Shown piece by piece: positions 1 to 6,898 of a DNA stretch of 12,920 bases. The position numbers and the translations under genes are program-made. The notes under the pieces are model-generated. The model ran no database searches and had not been told where the DNA came from. It saw nothing but the letters and a program-made list of their open reading frames with translations. Every line of letters begins with the position of its first letter. Within the stretch, counting starts at the first letter, position 1. The DNA comes from Aquificaceae bacterium (GTDB lineage: Bacteria; Aquificota; Aquificia; Aquificales; Aquificaceae), in the NCBI GenBank assembly GCA_015492115.1, contig WGFS01000011.1, positions 1 to 12,920 of the forward strand, in the 5' to 3' direction.

Positions 1-784
1 CTACAAGCTCGGGCTTGGTTGACCTCAGCCTGTTCACAGCCTCCTTAACCTCCAAGCCAGCCCCCCTTGGAAGCTCCACACCGTATTCCCTTTCAAGCTC
101 CCCGAGCTTCTCAAGGAACTTAGCCCTCGCCATTATACTTGCTACGCTCACAGCGACGTCACTCTCTCCCTTCTCCACGAACTCCACCCCTTTGAGACCC
201 TGGAAGGGGTTTCTCTTTGAGTAGGCGTCAACGACAACCCTGATAGGACTGAACTCCTCCAGAACGGTCTTTACAAGCTTCCTGTAGGCTGAGTCCATGA
301 GTCGGTTCATGTTCTTATACTTCCTGTATAGCTCGTTGAACCTTTCGGGCATGAGAGTTATACACCTCACCCTCACCAGCTTTCTCAACTCCCTGGCTTT
401 CCTGAATATCTCCCCTTCCTTCATGCTCTTTGAGTCCTTGGGTCCCAGACTGAGTACCTTTCTGAAGTTCTCCGGTGGTATGACAGCACAGCAGAGAACT
501 AAGGGTCCAAAGGTCTCTCCCTTTCCAGCCTCATCGCACCCCGCAAGGGGTCCTTCCGGAACCTCCACGTTCCTTAGTATCTTCTCAAACAACCTCTCCG
601 CGGACTTCCCCTGAACAAGGAGCATCCCTGAGGGGTACATGTTTACATAAACACCGTCCCCCCTGTAACTCCAGAGGGTGTTCTGAACCTCCCTCTTTTC
701 AAGACCCTCTCTTCTCAGAACCGCTTCAATCCTCCCTATCTGGTCTGAGGGTATCCTAAGGGAGTAGTTCCTCTTTGTGCTCAT
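1..784 (-). CDS. rnhC: Ribonuclease HIII, C-terminus cut by window edge
   Basis: This enzyme cuts the RNA strand of RNA/DNA hybrids in the cytoplasm. I translated it by hand from an ATG at 784-782, and 261 codons are visible with no stop. Residues 1-75 resemble the TBP-like substrate-binding domain that precedes the catalytic domain in RNase HIII. The catalytic domain opens with GCDEAGKGETFGP (residues 82-94), which supplies the acidic pair D84/E85. A third acid is D186 (VVVDAYS) and a probable fourth is E207 (KGES), followed by the ASIMAR helix. The LPRGA motif near the end indicates that only about 20-30 residues lie beyond the edge. The TBP-like domain and the GCDEAGKG form argue for HIII rather than HII. 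The start lies 29 bp inside the upstream hydrolase gene, so translation is probably coupled. GAGG about 12 bases upstream is only a weak ribosome site. Confidence 0.9.
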   Translation of the reverse strand, partial: MSTKRNYSLRIPSDQIGRIEAVLRREGLEKREVQNTLWSYRGDGVYVNMYPSGMLLVQGKSAERLFEKILRNVEVPEGPLAGCDEAGKGETFGPLVLCCAVIPPENFRKVLSLGPKDSKSMKEGEIFRKARELRKLVRVRCITLMPERFNELYRKYKNMNRLMDSAYRKLVKTVLEEFSPIRVVVDAYSKRNPFQGLKGVEFVEKGESDVAVSVASIMARAKFLEKLGELEREYGVELPRGAGLEVKEAVNRLRSTKPELV

Positions 785-1610
785 CTCGGGTCGCTTCCTC
801 TATGATACCAAGAAGCTCCGTTCTTACCTTTGGATCCGCAAGGGATAGGGTGTGTCCCGCGTCGGTCAGGATAACCCACTTCTTCCAGCTCACCTTCTCC
901 GACAGAAGCAGGGTGTGTCTGTAGGGAACGACCCTGTCCCTCCTTCCGTGTAGGAAGACCACGGGCACCGGTCTTACCTCCTCTATCCACCTGAGGGGGC
1001 TGTAAGTGTTCTCAATGAGAAGTCCTGAGAAAAAGGACAGGGGATAGAGTATAAGGCTTTCCCTCAGCTTGTCCCTGAGTATGAGCTCGTAGTCCGCGAA
1101 GGGGCTGTCCAGTATGAGGAGCTTGACCTTATCCTTCAGTGGAGATACCGCTACGCAGTAAACGGATACGGACGCCCCAAGGCTCTGCCCGAAGACGACG
1201 AGCTTCTTGCTCCTGCCTCTCTCGTAGGCTGTCTCTATGGCGGACAGTCCGTCAAGGTGGACACCTTTCAGCGTAGGTATTCCCTCAGAGAGTCCGTACC
1301 CTCTGTAATCAAACACAAAGACATCGTAGCCTGCCATCACGAGCCACAATGTTGCGTTCACATGGGTGCTTATGTTCTCAGCGTTACCGTGGAAGAACAC
1401 CACCGTGGCTTTTGGTTCTCTGTCCGAGTACAGAAACAGACCGTGAAGCTTCGTTCCATCCTTTGAACTGAAGAAGACCTCCTCGTGTCTGAAGTAGCTC
1501 AGGTACGGGTTCTTTCTTAACTCCTTCTCCGGATAGAAGAAGAAACCTGAGCAGGAGAGAAGGCTAAAAGTAGAGAAGAAGAGAAAGAGAAGCCTCAGAG
1601 CTCTCACCAT
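756..1610 (-). CDS. Alpha/beta hydrolase, probable lipoprotein (BEM46/ABHD13-like)
   Basis: This is a 284-residue serine hydrolase of the alpha/beta-hydrolase fold; its substrate is unknown. The N-terminus is a hydrophobic signal with a lipobox-like LLSC ending at C20, so the mature protein is probably a lipid-anchored envelope protein. The fold's landmarks are all present: oxyanion-hole HGNAEN (74-79), nucleophile elbow GQSLG with S143, acid D225 in GRRDRVVP, and histidine H253 in DAGHT. The HGNAEN form is typical of the BEM46/ABHD13 group often annotated as putative peptidase or esterase. The start overlaps the upstream DUF4105 gene by 47 bp and is preceded by GAGGGTGG, a usable ribosome site. 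The end overlaps the RNase HIII start by 29 bp. Family assignment is firm. Membrane anchoring is inferred from the lipobox, which has S rather than the commoner G or A at -1. Confidence 0.88.
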   Translation of the reverse strand: MVRALRLLFLFFSTFSLLSCSGFFFYPEKELRKNPYLSYFRHEEVFFSSKDGTKLHGLFLYSDREPKATVVFFHGNAENISTHVNATLWLVMAGYDVFVFDYRGYGLSEGIPTLKGVHLDGLSAIETAYERGRSKKLVVFGQSLGASVSVYCVAVSPLKDKVKLLILDSPFADYELILRDKLRESLILYPLSFFSGLLIENTYSPLRWIEEVRPVPVVFLHGRRDRVVPYRHTLLLSEKVSWKKWVILTDAGHTLSLADPKVRTELLGIIEEATRDEHKEELLP

Positions 1611-3333
1611 TTCCCACCCTCTCGTAGAGTCCGCTGAGCCTTAAAGACATATCCTTCTGAAGATGAACCCCCAGCCCTGCCTTTGCGTATAGGTACTCCT
1701 CCCTGCCGAAGCCATGAGCATACCTGCCTCCACTAACGGATAGCAGTAGTGATAATCTGTCTCCCTGTGATAGCGTTCCGAGCTCAACACCGCCACCTGC
1801 AACGAGATCCTTTCTCCCCATCAGTCTTAACTCCGGCAGTAAAAAGAGGGAGAGCCCCTCTCTCCCGAAGGTGTAACCACCACCGCTGTTCAAGAGGAGG
1901 TATGACTTTCTCTTCCCTTTGTTGTTTTTGAACCTGTAAACTCCAAAGTCCACCTTCCAGGACATGGGTCTGTAGAAGGAGAGTATGGGTTCAAGGGAGG
2001 TTATCTTTATCATGCTCCAGCGGTTTAGAAGGGCTCTGTTCTCTTCTGGGAAGAACCTGAGGGATACCTCCGAGAATATTATTTCAGCGTTCTTCTTGTA
2101 TCCCTCGGGTCTGTCAAGGAGGTCGTGGTAAACAGGCCTGTAACCTATCTCAATGAAAGGGTTTTCTTCTTCAACCCCGTAAGCCAAGTAAAATCTCTGG
2201 GAGCCGTGGGACAGGTGGGGTGGTTCCCTATCAAAGCTGAGCCTCTCCCTTTCCCTCACCCTGCTTCTGAGCCTCAGAGACTCCAGAAACTTTTTCCTGT
2301 AAGTTTTCCTGTCCAGACTTCTCCCGTAGTACAGGAACCTGATGTAGTCTGAAGCGAACTCGTAAAAGTGCCCGCTTCTTCCTTTGGGTAGCTCTCTCTT
2401 CCCTCTCACCCATCCCCTTATCAGATCTATATCTTCCTCAGAGAGGTACTTCTGCCTCGCCTTCAGCTTAGTGAGGAGTGAGGGTTCGTAGCTTATCTTC
2501 TTGACCCTCCCCCTCTCCACGAGTGTCTTAACCGTATCTACGGGAACCGTCCATGGGGTCTTCAGTCTGAGTCTATCCTGAGGTTCGGTGAAGTTCAGGA
2601 GGTAAAAAACCTCCGTTGAGCAGTTCTCGTGAAAGAAGTAGTAGTAGGCGTAGGTGTCCTTGAGCTCCCAGAGGTGTAGTTTCAAGAGTTTCAGGTTTTC
2701 TTCACTTATATCAAGCTCGTACTCCCAGAGATCTCTCCCCTCAATACCCGAGTACTCCCTTATCTTCGCATAGAAGGGCGCGACCGAGTAAACCCCCGGG
2801 TAGTATCCGAAGAGACCCTTGAAGGCGTAAAGCAGGGCGTTTGAGTCGTCCACCTTCGCAGCGTAGTTGGCTATGAAGGAGTAGAGGTCCCCCTCCTTCT
2901 CGTATATCCTTAAAAAGGTGTGCCCGAACATTGACGCGGGGCTGTTTATGTGGGAATCCGCAAAGACTATGCTGAGGTGCGAGCCCTTCAGCTGGGAGAG
3001 GAACTTCTCAAGCTCAGGGCAATCAACCCTTGGAAGCTCAACGCCCATGTATCTTTCCAGAAAGTACGCCCTCGCGGGGAACCTGCACCTTAGCTCCGGA
3101 TTCTTTTTCAACGACTCCACCGTCGCTGACAGCTCCTCAAGGGGCTTCCTTTTGCCCTCCGGGTGGAGAAAGAAGTTCGGGTCGTCTATAGTGCTCTCAC
3201 CCTTTCCGTAGTGAAGGAGCAGGCGCCAGACATTTTCCTTCTCTCTGGAAAGACCCCCTCCTTGGGAGGGGGTGCCTATAAGAAGTAGAGCTATTACAGT
3301 GATTAGTTTTTTAGAGGGTTGCAATAGTGTCAA
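1564..3333 (-). CDS. DUF4105 (Lnb N-terminal periplasmic domain) envelope protein with probable C-terminal beta-barrel
   Basis: This is a 589-residue exported protein of unknown function. Residues 8-26 look like a signal peptide (two lysines, a hydrophobic run, then a small-residue stretch). C83 and C105 lie in the C-x-F-P-A-R and D-C-P-E-L contexts seen in this family and could form a disulfide. The DUF4105 core includes SHINSPASMFGHTFLRI (H138) and HENCST (C238). From about residue 380 to the end, alternating polar/hydrophobic strands and glycine turns finish in SLLLYF, an outer-membrane-barrel-like C-terminus with terminal Phe. The start is uncertain. No ATG is available near the signal peptide, so it must be a TTG at 3333 or at 3324. 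The 3333 start overlaps the upstream DUF3015 gene by 23 bp without a clear ribosome site, which suggests coupling. An NlpC/P60-like hydrolase role is inference only. Confidence 0.82.
   Translation of the reverse strand: MTLLQPSKKLITVIALLLIGTPSQGGGLSREKENVWRLLLHYGKGESTIDDPNFFLHPEGKRKPLEELSATVESLKKNPELRCRFPARAYFLERYMGVELPRVDCPELEKFLSQLKGSHLSIVFADSHINSPASMFGHTFLRIYEKEGDLYSFIANYAAKVDDSNALLYAFKGLFGYYPGVYSVAPFYAKIREYSGIEGRDLWEYELDISEENLKLLKLHLWELKDTYAYYYFFHENCSTEVFYLLNFTEPQDRLRLKTPWTVPVDTVKTLVERGRVKKISYEPSLLTKLKARQKYLSEEDIDLIRGWVRGKRELPKGRSGHFYEFASDYIRFLYYGRSLDRKTYRKKFLESLRLRSRVRERERLSFDREPPHLSHGSQRFYLAYGVEEENPFIEIGYRPVYHDLLDRPEGYKKNAEIIFSEVSLRFFPEENRALLNRWSMIKITSLEPILSFYRPMSWKVDFGVYRFKNNKGKRKSYLLLNSGGGYTFGREGLSLFLLPELRLMGRKDLVAGGGVELGTLSQGDRLSLLLSVSGGRYAHGFGREEYLYAKAGLGVHLQKDMSLRLSGLYERVGNGESSEASLSLLLYF
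3253..3273 (-). other. Strong GC hairpin enclosing an SD-like AAGGAGG in the DUF4105 signal-peptide region
   Basis: The minus-strand RNA can form a perfect 9-bp stem (ACCCCCUCC paired with GGAGGGGGU) closed by a CAA loop. The 3' arm carries an AAGGAGG sequence that would act as a ribosome site if exposed. It lies at codons 21-27 of the DUF4105 gene. No run of U follows, so it does not look like an intrinsic terminator. Confidence 0.45.
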
Positions 3334-3760
3334 TTACGTGGGCTGAGCTGACGCTCTCGGATGGGAATATCCTGTCAAAGTTCTGCTGGAGCTTGGTGTA
3401 GAACTCCGGTCTCTTCTCTGCGGGAACACCCATGAGATCTGCAAGGGTATCAACGTACCTGCCCTCACCCCTCGCTATGTCCTGGGCGAGCTCGTCCATG
3501 TTCTCGGCGACGAACCTCTGAAGCTTTTCGTTTTTGACGAACCTGGCAGGCTTCTCACACTCAAGGGTTCCTGATGTTATCCCAAAGGTTTGGTTGAAGG
3601 ACGTGCCGTTGGTTGTTACCGCCAGAACCTCAAATACAACACCTTCCTGATCCTTCATGGCGACGTAACCCAGACCACAGCCTGTGTTGCTCTTGTTGAC
3701 CGCAAGGCTTGCCCCTGCGAGCAGAAGGCTTCCTCCGAAAACAGCCAGGATTTTCTTCAT
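3311..3760 (-). CDS. DUF3015 family secreted protein
   Basis: This is a small exported protein of 149 residues and unknown function. Residues 1-20 form a classic Sec signal peptide (MKK, hydrophobic core, ASLA cleavage site), so the mature protein should be periplasmic. The following CGLGYVAM, VLAVTTNGTSFNQTFGITSGT and LEC segments are the hallmark of DUF3015, which is otherwise found mainly in proteobacteria. C28 and C68 are the only cysteines and could form a disulfide. The C-terminal half is predicted helical (LQRFVAENMDELAQDIARGEG). The ATG at 3760 is supported by GGGAGGTGAGAG immediately upstream. It is the first gene of a four-gene overlapping set, and its stop lies within the start region of the DUF4105 gene, which suggests the two act together in the envelope. 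Confidence 0.85.
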   Translation of the reverse strand: MKKILAVFGGSLLLAGASLAVNKSNTGCGLGYVAMKDQEGVVFEVLAVTTNGTSFNQTFGITSGTLECEKPARFVKNEKLQRFVAENMDELAQDIARGEGRYVDTLADLMGVPAEKRPEFYTKLQQNFDRIFPSESVSSAHVIDTIATL

Positions 3761-3837
3761 CTCTCACCTCCCGTATATCTGGTGCTGACTCAAGTTTAGC
3801 ACATATTCCGTTGTAGAGCTTATATTTTATCCCTGGT
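3761..3837. promoter_or_regulatory. Divergent promoter region (DUF3015 operon / mnmG) with an imperfect dyad
   Basis: This 77-bp gap lies between two divergent genes. On the minus strand an extended -10-like TGCTAAACT (3801-3793) precedes the DUF3015 ribosome site, but no good -35 accompanies it. On the plus strand AT-rich TATATTTTAT (3821-3830) sits very close to the mnmG ATG at 3838, which has no clear Shine-Dalgarno. The mnmG promoter is therefore unresolved, and a short or nearly leaderless transcript is possible. An imperfect inverted repeat (GTGCTGA, 7-base spacer, TTAGCAC) spans 3782-3802 and overlaps the minus-strand -10. Confidence 0.4.
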
Positions 3838-5688
3838 ATGCTCGTGGAAGAGTTTGATGTCGCTGTCATAGGTGGTGGACACGCAGGAATAGAGTCCGCC
3901 CTTGCTTCCGCAAGGATGGGGGCAAAGACCGTTTTGTTTACCCTGAACGCGGACAGCATAGGTCAGATGTCATGCAACCCGGCGATAGGGGGGATAGCGA
4001 AGGGAATAGTGGTCAGGGAGATAGACGCCCTCGGCGGTGAGATGGGGAAGGCAATAGACCACACGGGGATCCAGTTCAAGATGCTCAACACAAGAAAGGG
4101 AAAGGCTGTACAGTCCCCGAGGGCACAGGCTGACAAGAAGAGATACAGGGAGTACATGAAGAGGGTCTGTGAGAATCAGGAGAACCTCTACATAAAGCAG
4201 GACGAGGTAGTGGACATAATCCTGAACTCAAAGAACGAGGTGGTGGCTGTTAAGACCAAGCTCGGTATTGAATACAGGGTAAAGGCTGTGGTCGTGACCA
4301 CCGGGACATTCCTAAACGGTCTCATATACATAGGGGACAGGACATTCCCCGCAGGGAGAGCGTGGGAACCCCGCTCCGAGGGACTTGCGGAGTTCTACAG
4401 GAGGATGGGCTTCCCCCTCCTGAGGTTCAAGACGGGAACCCCCGCGAGACTTGACAGCAGAACGATAGACTACTCTGTTCTTGAAAGAGCGCCCGGGGAC
4501 GACCCGCCTCCCAAGTTCTCCTTCTGGACCGACCCGGTAGGCTCTTACTGGTTCAACTCCGGGAAGGAGCAGGTGGACTGCTGGATAACCTACACCACCG
4601 AGAAGACCCACGAGATAATCAGGAAGAACCTCAACAGGACAGCCCTCTACGGAGGGCTCATAAAAGGGATAGGTCCCAGATACTGCCCCTCAATAGAGGA
4701 CAAGGTCGTCAAGTTCCCGGACAAGCCAAGGCACACCGTCTTCATAGAGCCTGAAGGTCTGGATACTATAGAAGTTTATCCCAACGGACTCTCCACCTCT
4801 CTACCTGAAGAAGTCCAGTGGGAGATGTATCGCTCCATACCGGGGCTTGAAGAGGTGGAGCTGATAAGACCAGCCTACGCAATAGAGTACGACGTTGTTC
4901 CTCCAACTGAGCTCTTTCCCACCCTTGAGACCAAGAAGGTCAGGGGACTCTTCCATGCGGGGAACTTCAACGGGACGACCGGATACGAGGAGGCGGCGGG
5001 ACAGGGTATAGTCGCGGGAATAAACGCGGCTCTGAGAGCCTTTGGAAAGGAGCCCATATACCTGAGGAGAGACGAGAGCTACATAGGGGTGATGATAGAC
5101 GACCTCACGACAAAGGGAGTTATGGAACCTTACAGACTCTTCACCTCCAGGTCTGAGTACAGGCTATACCTCAGACAGGACAACGCTATCCTCAGGCTCG
5201 TCAAGCTGGGGCACGGGCTCGGACTCTTGACCGACGAGCAGTTCAAGTTGGTTAAGGAGCTTCAGGAGGAGATAGAGCGCTGGAAGGAGTTCTACAGGAG
5301 GGAGAAAATTTCCGTAGCGGTGGGCGAGGACCGTAGAAGCTACACTATAGCGACCCTCTTTACAGCAAACCACACGATAGAGGACATAAAGGAGAAGCTC
5401 CGCTACGAGATCCCCGAGCACCCCTACGTTCGTGAGGAGGTGGAGATAGAGCTAAAGTACGAACCCTACATAGAGAGGGAGAGAAAGCTCAACGAGAAGC
5501 TAAAAAAACTTGAGGACATAAAGATACCCGAAGACATAGACTACGACAAGATCCACGGCCTGACGAACGAGGCGAGGGAGAAGCTCAAAAAGATGAGACC
5601 CATAACGGTGGGACAGGCTACGAGGATAGACGGCATAACCCCAGCCACGATAACAGCCCTCCTGATACACCTCGGGAAGCTGGAATGA
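3838..5688 (+). CDS. mnmG: tRNA uridine-5-carboxymethylaminomethyl modification enzyme MnmG (GidA)
   Basis: MnmG is an FAD enzyme. Together with the GTPase MnmE it installs the carboxymethylaminomethyl (or aminomethyl) group at C5 of wobble U34 in certain tRNAs, using methylene-tetrahydrofolate. The protein has 616 residues, which is full length. It opens with the FAD-binding Rossmann motif VIGGGHAG (10-17). The two conserved cysteine motifs are SCNPAIGG (C46) and GPRYCPSIEDK (C283, the site called C277 in E. coli). The C-terminal MnmE/tRNA-binding region carries the signature RPITVGQATRIDGITPA. The ATG at 3838 gives the expected MLVEEFDVAVIG start, although no strong ribosome site precedes it. 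The last codon overlaps the phosphoesterase start (ATGA), so these two genes are cotranscribed. Confidence 0.97.
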   Translation: MLVEEFDVAVIGGGHAGIESALASARMGAKTVLFTLNADSIGQMSCNPAIGGIAKGIVVREIDALGGEMGKAIDHTGIQFKMLNTRKGKAVQSPRAQADKKRYREYMKRVCENQENLYIKQDEVVDIILNSKNEVVAVKTKLGIEYRVKAVVVTTGTFLNGLIYIGDRTFPAGRAWEPRSEGLAEFYRRMGFPLLRFKTGTPARLDSRTIDYSVLERAPGDDPPPKFSFWTDPVGSYWFNSGKEQVDCWITYTTEKTHEIIRKNLNRTALYGGLIKGIGPRYCPSIEDKVVKFPDKPRHTVFIEPEGLDTIEVYPNGLSTSLPEEVQWEMYRSIPGLEEVELIRPAYAIEYDVVPPTELFPTLETKKVRGLFHAGNFNGTTGYEEAAGQGIVAGINAALRAFGKEPIYLRRDESYIGVMIDDLTTKGVMEPYRLFTSRSEYRLYLRQDNAILRLVKLGHGLGLLTDEQFKLVKELQEEIERWKEFYRREKISVAVGEDRRSYTIATLFTANHTIEDIKEKLRYEIPEHPYVREEVEIELKYEPYIERERKLNEKLKKLEDIKIPEDIDYDKIHGLTNEAREKLKKMRPITVGQATRIDGITPATITALLIHLGKLE

Positions 5689-6254
5689 TATACTTCATCT
5701 CTGACACCCACCTCTACCACTTCAACATACTGAGGTTAAACCCGGAGGTCAGGATGTTCGGGTACGAGTTTGAGATCCTGAACAGCTTAGAGTCCGTCCT
5801 GAAAGAAGGAGACACCCTCTACCACCTGGGAGATTTCACCTGGCAACTTTACGACGAATTCAGGGTTCTCAATCGTTGGAAAAGGCTCCCCGGGAAGAAG
5901 ATCCTCGTGATGGGAAACCACGATGAAAGGTTCGGCAGGGAGGTTTTAAAGGAGTTCTTTGACGAGATCCACAGGTTCTCTCTTGTTCTGGAATTGGACG
6001 GACACAGACTTTTACTCTCCCACTACCCGGCTTTAGATCTGAAAACCCAGCGCTTCCCCGAGAGACAGAAGAAGGTGGAGGAGATATTCTTCAAAGAGAA
6101 CTGCGACCTGCTGGTGCACGGACACGTTCACTACAATGGATACGGTCCCACCTGCGGATGTTCTCTGAAGGGTATCCCATGCGTGAATGTGAACGTGGAG
6201 TTCTGGAACCTAAGACCGGTGAGCTTAGAGGAGGTTACGGTCGGGCTTAAGTAA
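5685..6254 (+). CDS. Calcineurin-like metallophosphoesterase (COG4186-like)
   Basis: This is a 189-residue single-domain metal-dependent phosphoesterase of unknown substrate, probably cytoplasmic as no signal peptide is present. All metal-site motifs are visible: D7 and H9 in SDTHLYH, G49-D50 in HLGDF, N78-H79-D80 in MGNHDE, H113 in SHYP, and H147/H149 in HGHVH. The SDTHLYHFNIL opening and compact size fit the COG4186 group of predicted phosphoesterases, which is also found in phages. The start codon shares four bases (ATGA) with the mnmG stop, so translation is coupled. The 3' end overlaps the convergent lipoate-family gene by 30 bp. The fold and metal chemistry are firm. A role in nucleotide or RNA metabolism would only be a guess from the mnmG partner. 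Confidence 0.85.
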   Translation: MIYFISDTHLYHFNILRLNPEVRMFGYEFEILNSLESVLKEGDTLYHLGDFTWQLYDEFRVLNRWKRLPGKKILVMGNHDERFGREVLKEFFDEIHRFSLVLELDGHRLLLSHYPALDLKTQRFPERQKKVEEIFFKENCDLLVHGHVHYNGYGPTCGCSLKGIPCVNVNVEFWNLRPVSLEEVTVGLK

Positions 6255-6884
6255 CTCTCTAAAAGCTCCGGTCAAAGACTTCAAAAACTCCTCTTCCTCC
6301 ACACCGATCTCTTTCAGGGACACTATCCTCTCTCTCAGCACCTCTTCCGGAATTCCAAGGAGGTCTTGGGCTCTCCTGTAATCAAAATCCGTGTAAATGC
6401 TACCGTGAACGAGGAAACACCTTTTCAAAGTCCTCATCGCCATGGAGACTATCTTTCTCCCCCTGCAGGTCAACTCTCCGAGGGTGGGAACCCAGAAGCA
6501 GTAGAAGCTGTCAAGATAACTACCTCTGAAGCGCTCCAGCTTTACCTCCACTCCGAAGTTGAGGAAAGTTCTTATAAACAGCTCGGATACTTTTCTGTAT
6601 ATCCTGGTGGGTGTATATCCCCACCTCTCCCGCAGGTCAACGAGTGAAAAAGATAGATCCCAGCCGTGGAGGAGTGCACCGCCTCCAGTTGGTCTCCTTA
6701 CCGTTGGGAGTTTGAGAGAGGGTTTCTCTTTCTGAAAGTGTCCGAGACTCAGACACACCCTGTCCCATCTGTAGAGCCTTAATCTGGGTTCGGGTTCCGG
6801 GTCTTTTTCAGAGGAGAGGAGGGCTTCCTCGTCCCTCCTCATGTTCTCTTCGGGTGAAAGGGTCTCTAACCTGAACTCATTCAC
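6225..6884 (-). CDS. Lipoate/octanoate transferase family protein (LplA/LipM-like)
   Basis: This is a 219-residue member of the biotin/lipoate A/B protein ligase family, which attaches octanoyl or lipoyl groups to lysines of carrier domains such as GcvH, E2 or the lipoate-binding proteins of sulfur oxidation. Seen: N-terminal FRLETLSPEENMRRDEEAL, the substrate-binding RRPTGGGALLH (63-73), GRKI with K144 and LVHGS (159-162). C129 in SFYCF lies where LipM-type octanoyltransferases carry their catalytic cysteine. The usual GRKIxGSAQ motif is altered to GRKIVSMAM, so ligase versus transferase cannot be settled. There is no large C-terminal accessory domain. The start is a GTG at 6884, required because the only nearby in-frame ATG is M15, inside the conserved N-terminus. 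It follows the helicase stop by 14 bases with no clear Shine-Dalgarno, implying coupling. The 3' end overlaps the phosphoesterase gene by 30 bp on the opposite strand. Confidence 0.8.
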   Translation of the reverse strand: MNEFRLETLSPEENMRRDEEALLSSEKDPEPEPRLRLYRWDRVCLSLGHFQKEKPSLKLPTVRRPTGGGALLHGWDLSFSLVDLRERWGYTPTRIYRKVSELFIRTFLNFGVEVKLERFRGSYLDSFYCFWVPTLGELTCRGRKIVSMAMRTLKRCFLVHGSIYTDFDYRRAQDLLGIPEEVLRERIVSLKEIGVEEEEFLKSLTGAFRELLKPDRNLL

Positions 6885-6898
6885 GGAAAAAGTTTACA

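Noticed and set aside
15..614. Two plus-strand open frames (15-224 and 297-614)
   Set aside because: They lie wholly opposite the RNase HIII gene, which has clear catalytic motifs. Their translations are low-complexity Ser/Leu/Pro-rich, as expected from the antisense of a Glu/Arg-rich gene.
3630..3959. 109-codon minus-strand open frame across the divergent promoter
   Set aside because: It overlaps the starts of both DUF3015 and mnmG in the wrong frames and has no homology I recognise.
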